Shown here in pieces: positions 32,479 through 41,586 of a stretch of DNA of 64,000 bases. A program made the position numbers and the translations under genes. The stretch's first letter is position 1. Each line of letters starts with the position of its first letter. Below the pieces are notes generated by a model. It made no database searches, was not told where the DNA came from, and saw nothing but the letters and a program-made list of their open reading frames with translations. This DNA is from Acidiferrimicrobium sp. IK (lineage in GTDB: Bacteria; Actinomycetota; Acidimicrobiia; Acidimicrobiales; Palsa-688), in assembly GCF_025499425.1 (NCBI RefSeq), contig NZ_JAIMCB010000006.1:1-64000 (forward strand), read 5' to 3'.

Positions 32479-32522
32479 CGGGCCAGTCTCGCCGATCGGC
32501 GGCCCGGCGCGGCGAAGCGGGC

Positions 32523-32984
32523 TCAGCTCGGGCGGGACCTCCGGCGTAGCAGCCAGCCGCCCACCGCGGCCACGACCACCGCGACCACCACGGCCGCGGC
32601 CACCGCGCCCAGGTTGGCGGTGTAGTTGTAGGGGAGCGACGTCGGGTTGTGGTTGACCCGGGCGTAGTCGCGCACCTCCGGCCAGGAGAACAGGGCCAGG
32701 CAGCCGACGACGATCAGCCCGGCTTGTACGTGGGCCCGGGCCCGGGCCGGGACCAGGCGGGCGACCGCGTAGCCGGCGCCGAGGACCAGCGGGGCGAACA
32801 CCACGTCGTGGAGGATGACCCCGCCGACGAAGAACTTGGCCCAGTTGGCGGGCCGGGTGTCGATGTGGTGGGCGAACAACCCGCGCACCCCCCAGGCGAT
32901 GCCGGCGCCGCCGATCAGCGCAGTGACCCAAAACAGCGGTCCCCGGCGGGTGACCTCGGGCGGCGACGGGACGTCGGGGGTCAT
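32523..32984 (-). CDS. Four-helix membrane protein of unknown function
   Basis: The 153-aa product has hydrophobic helices at PLFWVTALIGGAGIAWGVRG, FVGGVILHDVVFAPLVLGAG, VQAGLIVVGCLALFSW and LGAVAAAVVVAVVVAAVGGW, and a basic C-terminus. Its first codon overlaps the stop of the molybdopterin oxidoreductase gene (ATGA), so it is probably a partner or assembly protein of that enzyme. I do not recognise a family with certainty. Confidence 0.75.
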   Translation of the reverse strand: MTPDVPSPPEVTRRGPLFWVTALIGGAGIAWGVRGLFAHHIDTRPANWAKFFVGGVILHDVVFAPLVLGAGYAVARLVPARARAHVQAGLIVVGCLALFSWPEVRDYARVNHNPTSLPYNYTANLGAVAAAVVVAVVVAAVGGWLLRRRSRPS

Positions 32985-34195
32985 ACGACCTCCACCCGGG
33001 TGACCCACTTGGTCTGGTTGACGCCTGGACGGTCGGGGCCGATCAGGCGCAGCGGGTAGCCGTGGTCCAAGCTGAGCAGCCGCCCGTCGAGATGGGTGGC
33101 CAAGAGGGTGTCGGGGTCGTGGGCCTGGATGTGGTTGACGAACGACACCGAGTAGATCGAGTGGGCCTCGAGGGAGTGGACCCGCACCGCGGCGTCGCCG
33201 GGGGCGCCGGCCCGGGCCAGGAGGTCGCGCAGGCGCACACCGGACCACCGGGCCGAGTAGCTCCACCCTTCGACGCAGGCGATCGGCAGCTCCGCCGACT
33301 CGGTCGGCAAAGCTCGCAGCTCGGCGAGGCTCAAGGTGAACGGCCGGGCCACCCGGCCGCTGACCGCCAGCTGGTAGGACGCTGCGGTCGCGGCGGTGAT
33401 GACGCCGGCGTTGCGGGCGCTGCGGTTGATCGGCTGGGCGGCCGGTTTGCGGGGGGCCAGCACCGCGAAGCGCCGCAGCAGCGGCCAGGTCTGGCCGACG
33501 GTGACGAAGGTGAGCACCCCGGAGGCGGCCGCGACGGTGCCGAGGAACCCCCGCCGGCTGAGCCCGGCGTGGCTGCCCTCCGCGGAGGCGCCGAGGGCCG
33601 GGTCGATCTCGGAGAGCGCCGGACGGCGGGGTCGCCGCCGCAGCGACCGGCGGGTCACGAACCACTTGGACCCGAGGTGGGCGACGATCGCCCCCTCCGC
33701 GACCCACGCCACCCAGAAGTGGGTGACGGTGAAGGAGAACCGCCACGGGTACCACTGGGCGATGTTGGCGACGCCGCTGAACACCTGGAACACGCCGCCG
33801 CCGATGAGCGCCAGGACCTCGACGCGCTCGACGACGTCGCTGACCCTCCGGAACGGCGGGAAGGTCAACACCCGAGGCCAGATCGTCCACAGCTTGGCCA
33901 GGAGCACCGGGACCGACGCGATGCCCGCCGCGACGTGGACGCCCTGGGTGACCCGGTACAGGCCGGCGGGGCGGGCCGGCACCGGCAGCCAGGAGACGGG
34001 ATGCTGCTGGATGTGGGAGAAAAGGCCGGTCACGAAGCAGATCGTGAACAGCACCGCGAGCGACGCCCCGAGCCAGGCGGCGACGCGCGGGTCGCGCAGC
34101 GCGCTGGAGAACCGCTTCTGTCGCAGCGGCAGGTCCGGGTCGGTCGTGACCCGCTCGACGAGGTCCTCGAGTGGTCTGGGGATCAGGGTGCTCAT
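32981..34195 (-). CDS. Membrane-anchored molybdopterin-dependent oxidoreductase (SUOX fold) fused to a cytochrome b-like domain
   Basis: The 404-aa product has an N-terminal membrane part of about 190 residues with four helices and several His (FSHIQQHPVSW, GVHVAAGIASVPVLLAKLW, FTVTHFWVAWVAEGAIVAHL), resembling a cytochrome b561-type domain. A second segment, LSRRGFLGTVAAASGVLTFV, looks like a Tat-type or anchor helix. The C-terminal SUOX-fold domain contains the Cys ligand for Mo in LPIACVEGWSYSARWSGVRL and ends DHGYPLRLIGPDRPGVNQTK. ATG at 34195 has AAGGA upstream. It divergently faces a two-component system. Confidence 0.85.
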   Translation of the reverse strand: MSTLIPRPLEDLVERVTTDPDLPLRQKRFSSALRDPRVAAWLGASLAVLFTICFVTGLFSHIQQHPVSWLPVPARPAGLYRVTQGVHVAAGIASVPVLLAKLWTIWPRVLTFPPFRRVSDVVERVEVLALIGGGVFQVFSGVANIAQWYPWRFSFTVTHFWVAWVAEGAIVAHLGSKWFVTRRSLRRRPRRPALSEIDPALGASAEGSHAGLSRRGFLGTVAAASGVLTFVTVGQTWPLLRRFAVLAPRKPAAQPINRSARNAGVITAATAASYQLAVSGRVARPFTLSLAELRALPTESAELPIACVEGWSYSARWSGVRLRDLLARAGAPGDAAVRVHSLEAHSIYSVSFVNHIQAHDPDTLLATHLDGRLLSLDHGYPLRLIGPDRPGVNQTKWVTRVEVV

Positions 34196-34272
34196 CGCAG
34201 TTCCTTTGTACCGACTGGGGTCCTCCACGTGACGCCCAGAGTCCTCACTATTCGGTGAACAGACGCTGGTGG

Positions 34273-35019
34273 ATGACCGAGACGGCGCAGAAGGACGATC
34301 ATGGTGCCGTGCTCGACACCTCTCCTGCCTCGCGCGTGCTAATCGTCGAGGACGACCCCAACGTCGGCGACGTGGTCAGCCGCTACCTCGAGCGGGAGGG
34401 CTACCGGGTCGAGGTGGTCGCCGACGGCGCCGTCGGTCTGCAGCGGGCCCTGGCCGAGCCCCCCGACTTGGTGGTGCTCGACGTGATGCTCCCGTCGATG
34501 GACGGCCTGGAGGTGTGCCGCCGGCTGCGGCAGGTCCACCAGGTGCCGGTGATCCTCCTCACCGCGAGGGGCGGAGAGAACGACCGGGTGGCCGGGCTGG
34601 AGCTGGGCGCCGACGACTACGTCGCCAAGCCGTTCTCGCCCCGCGAGCTGACCGCCAGGGTCAAGGCGGTGCTGCGCCGCAGCGCGCCGGGTTCGGCCGG
34701 CTCGGCGTCGGGGCCGCCGGTCGATGTTCTCTCCGCCGGGGACCTGGAGGTCAACGTCCGCACCCACGAGGTGCGCCGGGGCGGCGAGCTGGTGGCGGTT
34801 ACCGCCAAGGAGTTCGAGCTTTTGGCGCATCTCATGGCCCATCCCCGCACCGCGTTCCGCCGCCAGCAGCTGCTCGAAGACGTCTGGGGCTTCACCTACG
34901 GCGACACGTCGACGGTGACGGTGCACGTGCGCCGCCTGCGGGAGAAGATCGAGACGGACCCTTCCGCGCCGCGCCACGTGTGCACGGTGTGGGGCGTCGG
35001 CTACCGGTTCGAGCCTTGA
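34273..35019 (+). CDS. OmpR/PhoB-type response regulator
   Basis: The 248-aa product has a receiver domain with acidic pair EDDPN, phospho-acceptor Asp 70 in VVLDVMLPSMDG, Thr in LLTARGG and Lys 119 in YVAKPFSPREL. The C-terminal winged helix has LEVNVRTHEVRRGGELVAVT, KEFELLAHLMAHPRTAFRRQ and TVTVHVRRLREKIE. ATG at 34273. Its last bases overlap the TTG start of the kinase. Divergent from the molybdopterin oxidoreductase 77 bases away, a possible target. Confidence 0.93.
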   Translation: MTETAQKDDHGAVLDTSPASRVLIVEDDPNVGDVVSRYLEREGYRVEVVADGAVGLQRALAEPPDLVVLDVMLPSMDGLEVCRRLRQVHQVPVILLTARGGENDRVAGLELGADDYVAKPFSPRELTARVKAVLRRSAPGSAGSASGPPVDVLSAGDLEVNVRTHEVRRGGELVAVTAKEFELLAHLMAHPRTAFRRQQLLEDVWGFTYGDTSTVTVHVRRLREKIETDPSAPRHVCTVWGVGYRFEP

Positions 35020-36278
35020 CCCGGGCCCGGTCCTGGTGGCCGCCGGCCGCGGTCGCCGCGGCCGGCGCGGCGGGCACCGCCATCGCCGCGTCGGCGTCGG
35101 GCATCGCGCCGCACTCGGCGTTGCGTCTCGTCGAGGAAGCGGTCGCCGCGTCCGCGTTCACCGGAGGCGTGGCCTGGCTGGTGCTGCGAGGGTTGCGTCG
35201 CGCCGCGATCGGCGCGCAGCTGGCGGTGGCCACCTTGGCCCCGGTCGTCGCGGTGGCCCTGGCCGTGTGGTGGGCCTCGTCGAACATGTTCCTCATGAGC
35301 CACGACGTGTCGGTGCTGATCGTCGTGCTGGTGGTGTCGGGCACCGCCGGGCTGGTGGCGGCGCTGCTCCTCGGGCGGCGGGTGGCCGGCGCGACGCGGA
35401 CCATCGAAGCAATGGCCCGCCGCATCGGTGACGAGGCGGCGGGGGCTCCCGCCTCGCCCCGCGACCCGAGGGCGATGCGCGCCCCGGGGGAGCTGGGCGA
35501 CCTGGCAGCCGAGCTGCACGCCACCGCGGCCCGCCTCAGCGCGGCCCGGGTCGAGTCGGAGGCGCTGGAGCGCAGCCGCCGGGAGCTGGTGGCGTGGGTG
35601 TCGCACGACCTGCGCACCCCTCTGGCCGGCATCCGGGCGATGGCCGAGGCCCTCGAGGACGGCATCGTCGACGACGACACCACCGTCGCCCGCTACCACC
35701 GGGTGATGCGACAGGAGACCGAACGCTTGACCGGCCTGGTGGACGACCTCTTCGAGCTGTCGCGGATCCAAAGCGGGGTCCTCGACCTGCACGTGCAGCC
35801 CGTCGCCCTCGACGAGCTGCTCACCGAGGCCACCGCGGGCGCCGCCATCGCCGCTTCGAACAAAGGCGTGGAGCTGACCGGCCCGGCACGCGACCGCTCG
35901 CCGGTAGTGGACGTGTCGACCGCGGAGATGTCGCGGGTGGTGCGCAACCTCCTCGACAACGCGATCCGCCACACCCCGCAGGGAGGGCGGGTGGAGGTCG
36001 GCGTCGGCGGCGACGCCGCCCGGCCCAGCTTGTGGGTGCAAGACGGCTGCGGCGGGATCCCGGCGGCCGTCGCGGCGCGGATGTTCGAGCCGGCCTACCG
36101 CGGCGACGAGGCCCGCACGCCCGGCGACGGGCGCGCCGGGCTCGGCCTGGCCGTGGCCAAGGGCCTGGTCGAGGCTCACGGCGGGACGATCCAGGTGACC
36201 AACCACGGGCCGGGGTGCCGTTTCGTGGTGACCCTCCCGCCCGCCGGTGCCCCCTCGCCGGCGGCTACGCTCCGCTAA
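35016..36278 (+). CDS. Sensor histidine kinase
   Basis: The 420-aa product has four predicted membrane helices in the first 125 residues with only short outside loops, so it may sense a membrane or internal cue. Then come a HAMP-like linker, the dimerisation helix with His 197 in LVAWVSHDLRTPLAGIRAMA, N-box VVRNLLDNAIRHTPQGG and the G-boxes DGCGGIP and GRAGLGLAVAKGLVEAHGG. TTG start overlapping the response regulator stop (TTGA). The residue after the N-box Asn is Leu, as usual. Confidence 0.92.
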   Translation: MTRARSWWPPAAVAAAGAAGTAIAASASGIAPHSALRLVEEAVAASAFTGGVAWLVLRGLRRAAIGAQLAVATLAPVVAVALAVWWASSNMFLMSHDVSVLIVVLVVSGTAGLVAALLLGRRVAGATRTIEAMARRIGDEAAGAPASPRDPRAMRAPGELGDLAAELHATAARLSAARVESEALERSRRELVAWVSHDLRTPLAGIRAMAEALEDGIVDDDTTVARYHRVMRQETERLTGLVDDLFELSRIQSGVLDLHVQPVALDELLTEATAGAAIAASNKGVELTGPARDRSPVVDVSTAEMSRVVRNLLDNAIRHTPQGGRVEVGVGGDAARPSLWVQDGCGGIPAAVAARMFEPAYRGDEARTPGDGRAGLGLAVAKGLVEAHGGTIQVTNHGPGCRFVVTLPPAGAPSPAATLR

Positions 36279-36335
36279 CCGCCGGCCGCGAGGCCCCAGG
36301 CCGTCGCCGCCGGCACCGCTGAGCAGGGGGAAGCC

Positions 36336-36533
36336 ATGCAGGTGCACGTCGATCGAGAACGCTGCCAGGGCCACAGCCGCTGCTACGACCTGGCCCCGGA
36401 GATCTTCGATGTCGACGATCTCGGGAACGCCTTCGAGCTCGGCGACGGGACCGTGCCCCCCGAGCTGCACGACAAGGCTCGCCTGGCGCAGACCAACTGC
36501 CCCGAACACGCCATCGAGATCCGGGAGGACTGA
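36336..36533 (+). CDS. P450-type ferredoxin (3Fe-4S)
   Basis: The 65-aa product reads DRERCQGHSRCYDLAPEIFD and later QTNCPEHAIEI. The motif C-x2-H-x2-C with a distal CP lacks one Cys of a 4Fe-4S site (His in its place), the pattern of 3Fe-4S ferredoxins that feed bacterial cytochromes P450. ATG has GGGGGA upstream. A P450 gene follows 50 bases downstream, which supports an electron-donor role. Confidence 0.92.
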   Translation: MQVHVDRERCQGHSRCYDLAPEIFDVDDLGNAFELGDGTVPPELHDKARLAQTNCPEHAIEIRED

Positions 36534-36583
36534 CCAATGCTCACCGCCGGGCCAGGGGAGACGCGACGAGAGGGGAGCGGGCG

Positions 36584-37804
36584 ATGACCGCCACCGAACC
36601 GGGACGCGTCGGCGACTTCGCGACCGATTTCGATCACACCGACCCGGCGTGGGTCCACGACCCCTACCCGATCTGGGAGGACCTCCGGGGTCGCTGCCCC
36701 GTCGCCCACACCGACCGCTACGGCGGGGCGTGGCTGCCGGTCACCCACGAGGGGGTGGCCGCGGTGGCCTACGACACCGAGCACTTCACGTCCCGTTCGG
36801 TGGTGATCAGCAACGTGAAGCCCGGCCCGCTCGACCTGCCGGCGCCGATCGGCCTGGCCCCGCCGATCACCTCCGACCCGCCTTTCCACGCGATGGCCCG
36901 CCGGCTGCTTCTCCCGGCGTTCTCACCCAAGGCGATCGCGGCGCTCGAGCCGATGACCCGCCAGCTGTGCCGGGACCTGCTCGACGCGACCGAAGGGCGC
37001 GACGAGCTCGACGCGGCGACCGACTACGCCCAGCACATCCCGCTGAAGGTGATCATCGGGATGCTCGGCTTCCCCCAGGAGGACGCCGACATCTTCCGGC
37101 GGTTCATTCACATGGTGCTCGAGAGCGTCAACGCCACCGCCGAGGAGCGCCTGGCCCAGATCGAAAACGGCGAGATCGACGCCTACATCAACGCCCAGAT
37201 CGACGACCACCTGGCCCACCCCCGCGACGACTTGACCAGCTTCTTGCTCTCCGCCGAGCTCGACGGCGCCAAACTGGCGCCCGAGCACGTCCGGGGGACG
37301 ATGGTGCTGCTCATGATCGCCGGTATCGACACCACCTGGTCCGCGATCGGCTCGTCGATCTGGCACCTCGGCCTGCACCCGGAGGACCGCCGGCGCCTGG
37401 CGGGCGAGCCGGAGCTGCTCCCCACCGCGATGGAAGAGTTCCTCCGGGCTTACGCGCCTGTGACCATGGCCCGCATGGTCGCCAAAGACGTCGAGCTGGA
37501 AGGCCGGACCCTTCACGAAGGCGACTGGCTCTTGCTGCCTTTCCCGGCGGCCAACCGGGATCCGGCGGTGTTCCCCGACGCCGACCGGGTGGTCATCGAC
37601 CGGGCCGACAACCGCCACGCCGCTTTCGGGCTGGGCATCCACCGCTGCCTCGGGTCGAACCTGGCCCGGATGGAGCTGCGGGTGGCTCTCAGCGAGTGGA
37701 TGGCCCGCTACCCAGAGTTCGAGGTCAGCGACCCCGACGCGGTGACCTGGTCGGCCGGCCAGGTCCGCGGCCCGCGCCGCATTCCGATCCGTATCCTGCG
37801 CTGA
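36584..37804 (+). CDS. Cytochrome P450
   Basis: The 406-aa soluble bacterial P450 has I-helix LMIAGIDTTWSAIGSSIWHL (acid and Thr for oxygen activation), the ExxR motif in EEFLRAYAP, and the heme loop FGLGIHRCLGSNLARMEL with the Cys ligand near residue 354. The substrate-recognition stretch PITSDPPFHAMARRLLLPAF is typical. Substrate is unknown. The ferredoxin next to it should donate electrons; no ferredoxin reductase is seen nearby. Confidence 0.94.
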   Translation: MTATEPGRVGDFATDFDHTDPAWVHDPYPIWEDLRGRCPVAHTDRYGGAWLPVTHEGVAAVAYDTEHFTSRSVVISNVKPGPLDLPAPIGLAPPITSDPPFHAMARRLLLPAFSPKAIAALEPMTRQLCRDLLDATEGRDELDAATDYAQHIPLKVIIGMLGFPQEDADIFRRFIHMVLESVNATAEERLAQIENGEIDAYINAQIDDHLAHPRDDLTSFLLSAELDGAKLAPEHVRGTMVLLMIAGIDTTWSAIGSSIWHLGLHPEDRRRLAGEPELLPTAMEEFLRAYAPVTMARMVAKDVELEGRTLHEGDWLLLPFPAANRDPAVFPDADRVVIDRADNRHAAFGLGIHRCLGSNLARMELRVALSEWMARYPEFEVSDPDAVTWSAGQVRGPRRIPIRILR

Positions 37805-37848
37805 CCGCTGTCGGCGCGAGGCCCGAAGACGGCCGTCGCCCCGGCCGC

Positions 37849-38502
37849 TCAGCCGAGACGCCGGCGCAGCTCCCCGTACACGTCGGGGCCGACCAGCGCC
37901 TCCAGCTCGGCGGCGAGGGACTCGACGACCGGGCGCTCGCCGGTGTAGGCCAGGTCGCCCTCGGTGCAGCACCAGGCCATGGTCTGCCCCTCGGCGCCCC
38001 AGTCCTCCCGTCGCCAGCCGCGGACGGTCGCGACCTCGGTGCCGTCGGCTTGGGGCTCCCAGTCGACCTTGATCGGCAGCTGCCAGCACACCGACGGCTT
38101 CCAGGCGACCGGTGACTCCCCGGCGTCGAGCGCAGCCAGGTGCAAGGCGCAGCCCTCCCCGCCGGCGAAACCACGACGGTTGAGGAAGATGCACGCTCCG
38201 TTCACCACCCGGGTGTTGGTCCGGGACCCGTCGTTGAACACCCCGTGGGCGGCGGCCTCCTCGTGGTGCTCGAAGCGGGCCGGGTCGAGGGTGGCGCCGA
38301 GAGCGGCGATGTTCATGGCCTCCTCGACGTCGCCCAGCTCCGCTCCGACCGAGCAGCACCCCAGGTGGGAGTCGGGATCCGGGCTGGCTTCGATGCCGAG
38401 ACAGCCCCGACCCCAGATGCAGTTCCAGTTCGACGCCAGAAAGGCCCGGTCGAAGCGCCACCGGGTCGGACCGTCGGCGATGTCCTCGGTAGGGCCGGTC
38501 AC
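37849..38502 (-). CDS. Cys-rich protein, YkgJ/DUF3109-like metal-chelating type
   Basis: The 217-aa product has many Cys in short motifs: NWNCIWGRGCLGIE, SHLGCCSVGAEL, NGACIFLNRRGFAGGEGCAL, KPSVCWQLPI and AWCCTEGD. The central part with FLNRRGFAGGEGCALH and WKPSVCWQLP recalls YkgJ-type Fe/Zn-chelating domains. Function is unknown. The GTG at 38502 is the likely start. It is convergent with the P450 gene and divergent from the ALDH gene. Confidence 0.65.
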   Translation of the reverse strand: MTGPTEDIADGPTRWRFDRAFLASNWNCIWGRGCLGIEASPDPDSHLGCCSVGAELGDVEEAMNIAALGATLDPARFEHHEEAAAHGVFNDGSRTNTRVVNGACIFLNRRGFAGGEGCALHLAALDAGESPVAWKPSVCWQLPIKVDWEPQADGTEVATVRGWRREDWGAEGQTMAWCCTEGDLAYTGERPVVESLAAELEALVGPDVYGELRRRLG

Positions 38503-38598
38503 CAATGGCAGGCTACCCGGGTCGGCAGCGGCGCCCGCCGCGGGTGACCGGCGCCGGTCGAGTCGGCCGCCGGCGCCGGTAGGTGATCGAATGGCCCG

Positions 38599-40215
38599 GT
38601 GCCGTCGCCCGTCCCCGCCTCGCCGACCGATCCCCCCGCCCCGACCGGTCCTGCCATCCCGACCGGTCCTGCCATCCCGGCCGAACCTGCCATCCCGGCC
38701 GAACCTGCCATCCCGGCCGGTTCCGTCCCAGGCGACGGCGACGCCCGGGCGGCCGATCTGCGCCGGCACCTCGACGCGCAGCGCTTCGCGTTCGTCCGCG
38801 ACGGGCCGCCGCCGGTCGCGGTGCGCGTCGGGCGCATCGACCGCCTGATCGAAGCGGCCGTCTCCAGCGCCGACGACCTGGTGGCCGCGCTGTCCGCGGA
38901 CTTCGGTCACCGCTCGCCGGTCCAGTCGCTCATGACCGACGTGATCGGACCGCTGCCGACCATCAAGCACACCCGAGCCCACGTGGCGCGCTGGATGCGC
39001 CCGACGCGCCACCCCGCCGGGCCCTTGGCCCCGCTGGTCGGGCGGGCCACCGTCCGGCGCGACCCGCTCGGGGTGGTCGGGATCATCAGCCCGTGGAACT
39101 TCCCTGTCACCCTGGCCGCGGCCCCCGCCGCTCAGGCGCTGGCCGCCGGGAACCGGGTCATGCTCAAGCTCTCCGAGGTCGTGCCCCGCACCTCCGAGGT
39201 CCTGCGCGCCGCGCTGGAGGCCCGATTCGACCCCGAGGAGCTGGCGGTGGTGACCGGCGACGCCGAGGCGGGAGCGGCGTTCAGCCGGCTGCCCTTCGAC
39301 CATCTGCTCTTCACCGGGTCCGGCGCGGTCGGGCGCCAGGTGCAGGGCGCGGCGGCCGCCAACCTGGTGCCCGTCACCCTGGAGCTGGGCGGGAAGTGCC
39401 CAGTCGTGGTCGGCCACGGCGCCGACCTCGGGCGCATGGCCCGGCGGGTCATGACCCAAAAGCTCCTCAACGCCGGGCAGCTGTGCCTGGCGCCCGACCA
39501 CCTCTACGCCCCCGACGGGGACCTCGCGGCGGTGGTCGACGCACTGCGGGCCGCGGCCGCGGCCATGTACCCCACCCTCGGACGCAACCCGGACTACACC
39601 GCGGTCGTCACCGACGCCCACCGCCGGAGGCTCCTCGCTCACGTGGAGGACGCCCGGCGCAAGGGCGCCGCGATCATCGAGGTGAACCAGGCCGGCGAGG
39701 ACCTCGACGCCGGCCCGGCCCGGAAGGTGGCGCCGACGATCATCGTCGGCGCCACTGCGGAGATGACCGTCATGCAGGAGGAGATCTTCGGTCCGCTGCT
39801 CCCGGTCATCGGCTACCGCAGCATCACCGGCGCGGTGGCGGCCATCGCGGCGCGACCCCACCCTTTGGCCCTGTATTTCTTCGGCCCCGACCGCAGCGAG
39901 GCGGACGCGGTCATCGACGGGACCCGCAGCGGGGGAGTCACCATCGACGACGTGGTGGTCCACTACATGGTCGAGGGTGTCCCTTTCGGGGGTGTCGGCG
40001 CCAGCGGCATGGGCGCCTACCACGGCCGGGCCGGCTTCGAGACCTTCACCCACGCCCGAACCGTCGTGCGCAACCGGTCCCGCTGGTCCCCCAACGACGT
40101 GCTCACTCCGCCCTACGGGCCGGCCACCCACCGGCTCATGCGCCTGGCCGTCGCCTGGGAGCGCGCCGCGGTCCGCCGGCGCCTGGCCGGCGCGGCCCGC
40201 CGCGGCCGCGACTGA
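38599..40215 (+). CDS. Aldehyde dehydrogenase, coniferyl-aldehyde type, with Pro-rich N-terminal repeats
   Basis: The 538-aa product has an N-terminal tail of about 45 residues made of PAIPxx repeats. The catalytic domain follows: LGVVGIISPWNFPVTLAAAP, FTGSGAVGRQV, Glu in VTLELGGKCPVVVGHG and Cys in LLNAGQLCLAPDHLYAPDG, then EEIFGPLLPVIGYRS and GVPFGGVGASGMGAYHGRAG. The absent insertion and the HGRAGFETFTHAR end match coniferyl-aldehyde and class 3-like ALDHs. GTG start at 38599; no alternative start precedes the domain, so the repeat tail is probably translated. Confidence 0.9.
   Translation: MPSPVPASPTDPPAPTGPAIPTGPAIPAEPAIPAEPAIPAGSVPGDGDARAADLRRHLDAQRFAFVRDGPPPVAVRVGRIDRLIEAAVSSADDLVAALSADFGHRSPVQSLMTDVIGPLPTIKHTRAHVARWMRPTRHPAGPLAPLVGRATVRRDPLGVVGIISPWNFPVTLAAAPAAQALAAGNRVMLKLSEVVPRTSEVLRAALEARFDPEELAVVTGDAEAGAAFSRLPFDHLLFTGSGAVGRQVQGAAAANLVPVTLELGGKCPVVVGHGADLGRMARRVMTQKLLNAGQLCLAPDHLYAPDGDLAAVVDALRAAAAAMYPTLGRNPDYTAVVTDAHRRRLLAHVEDARRKGAAIIEVNQAGEDLDAGPARKVAPTIIVGATAEMTVMQEEIFGPLLPVIGYRSITGAVAAIAARPHPLALYFFGPDRSEADAVIDGTRSGGVTIDDVVVHYMVEGVPFGGVGASGMGAYHGRAGFETFTHARTVVRNRSRWSPNDVLTPPYGPATHRLMRLAVAWERAAVRRRLAGAARRGRD
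38650..38721 (+). repeat. Four 18-bp direct repeats coding PAIPxx in the ALDH N-terminus
   Basis: Units at 38650, 38668, 38686 and 38704 start CCTGCCATCCCG and differ only in the last bases, coding PAIPTG, PAIPAE, PAIPAE and PAIPAG. The length is a multiple of three, so repeat number could change without breaking the frame. Confidence 0.85.
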
Positions 40216-40234
40216 TCCCAGCCCGGCCGTACCC

Positions 40235-40258
40235 GCCGGGGCGGTCGCCCGCCCCGGC
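40235..40258. terminator. Hairpin between convergent ALDH and MFS genes
   Basis: Perfect 10-bp arms GCCGGGGCGG and CCGCCCCGGC around TCGC. It follows the ALDH stop by 19 bases. A second, shorter palindrome (TGTCCAACC-GA-GGTTGGACA, 40358-40377) lies nearer the MFS stop. Nothing coding was seen in 40216-40392. Confidence 0.6.
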
Positions 40259-40392
40259 GCCTTGGGGCTATTCGAGGGGTCCGGGGTACGCCGCCTCGGC
40301 CTCGCCGACCGGACGGTACCGACCTTGTCGCCGGCGACGCTCGCGAGGAGAACGCCCTGTCCAACCGAGGTTGGACACGAGGCGCTCGACGT

Positions 40393-41586
40393 TCACGTCG
40401 CGGGCGCCTCCAGGGGCGCGCCGTGCGGCGGCGTCACCCGCGGCAGGGCAAGCGCCGCGCACGCCACCAGCGCCACCGCGATGGCGGCGAACCCGGCGCC
40501 GAGCCCGAAGCTGCCGAACGCTCCCACCAGCGCCGGCCCGCCGGCGTCGCCCAGCTCGCGCCCGACTTCCCCCGCCCCCATCGTCTGACCGAGGCGGTCC
40601 GCGGGGGCGGTCGCCGCGAGGCGGACGAAGCCGAGCGGGGTCACAGCGGCCACCCCGGCGCCGATCGCGACCGCGGCCGCGGCCATCGCGACCGGCGACG
40701 AGAGCCCGGCGACGAGAGCGAACCCGCCGGCGCAGACCACCAGCCCCCCCGCAGCAAAGGCCGGGTGCGGCTCCCCGCGGTCCAGTCGGCGTCCCGCCCA
40801 CGGTTGCAGCAGCGCGGCGGAGGCCGACAGGAGCGACACGATGGCCCCGGTGGCGACCGCGTCGAGGTGGTGCCGGTAGCCGAGGACGGGAAGGAAGCCG
40901 ACCCCGGCCGACAGCGCGGCGGTGCCCGCCCCGAGCAGCAACACCGGCTGAAGGAAAGACGGTTGGCTGACCCGGCGGGCGAACTGACCAACCCCAGAGC
41001 GCGCCCGACGGACCGGGGCCATGTCGGGCACCAGCCACACCACCGCGGCGGCGGCAACGAACGCCACCGCGCCTAGGACCGCGAACAGCAGCTGGTAGCC
41101 GCCGGCGACCACCAGCGCCCCGCCCAGCACCGGGCCGAGCAGGTGGCCGATTCCCTTGGCGCCTCCGTAACCGCCGAAGAGCCGCCCGGAGCGTTTCTTG
41201 CCGCCAAGGGTCGCCACCGCCGCGCCGGCGGCGGGGGAGAAGGCGGCCGCGGCGGCTCCCTGGGCGAGGCGGGCCGCGCCGAGCAGGTTCGCGTCGCCCC
41301 CCACGGCGAAGGCCGCCGACGCCACGCCGAACGCGACGAGCCCGCCGACCATCACCTTCTTGGCTCCCCTCCGGTCGACGACCGCGCCGAACACCGGCTT
41401 GAGGACGACCTCGGCCGCGTCGTACACGCCGAGGATCAGGCCCAGCTCCAGAAGCGAGTCGTGACGGGCGAGGGCATACGCGCCGAGGTTGGCGGCCACC
41501 GCGTGGGCCCCGAAGGCGGTGACGAAACCGGCCCCGTACACCGGGGCGACCTGGCGGCGCCCGGCCGCCGGCGCGGTGGCGCTCAC
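40393..41586 (-). CDS. MFS transporter next to a ChrB-like protein
   Basis: The 397-aa product has about twelve hydrophobic helices, the MFS loop GAVVDRRGAKKVMVGGLVAF between helices 2 and 3, and GGYGGAKGIGHLLGPVLGG in helix 5. GTG at 41586 overlaps the ChrB-like gene stop by 4 bases, so the two are co-translated. This two-gene arrangement recurs in actinobacteria and may replace the ChrA chromate carrier (inference). Confidence 0.87.
   Translation of the reverse strand: MSATAPAAGRRQVAPVYGAGFVTAFGAHAVAANLGAYALARHDSLLELGLILGVYDAAEVVLKPVFGAVVDRRGAKKVMVGGLVAFGVASAAFAVGGDANLLGAARLAQGAAAAAFSPAAGAAVATLGGKKRSGRLFGGYGGAKGIGHLLGPVLGGALVVAGGYQLLFAVLGAVAFVAAAAVVWLVPDMAPVRRARSGVGQFARRVSQPSFLQPVLLLGAGTAALSAGVGFLPVLGYRHHLDAVATGAIVSLLSASAALLQPWAGRRLDRGEPHPAFAAGGLVVCAGGFALVAGLSSPVAMAAAAVAIGAGVAAVTPLGFVRLAATAPADRLGQTMGAGEVGRELGDAGGPALVGAFGSFGLGAGFAAIAVALVACAALALPRVTPPHGAPLEAPAT

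Noticed and set aside
37849..40131. Minus-strand open frame running far upstream of the Cys-rich protein
   Set aside because: Only the part after GTG at 38502 looks like protein; the rest is antisense to the ALDH gene.
40358..40377. TGTCCAACC-GA-GGTTGGACA palindrome as an operator
   Set aside because: It lies downstream of both convergent genes, so a transcription-end role or chance is more likely than promoter control.
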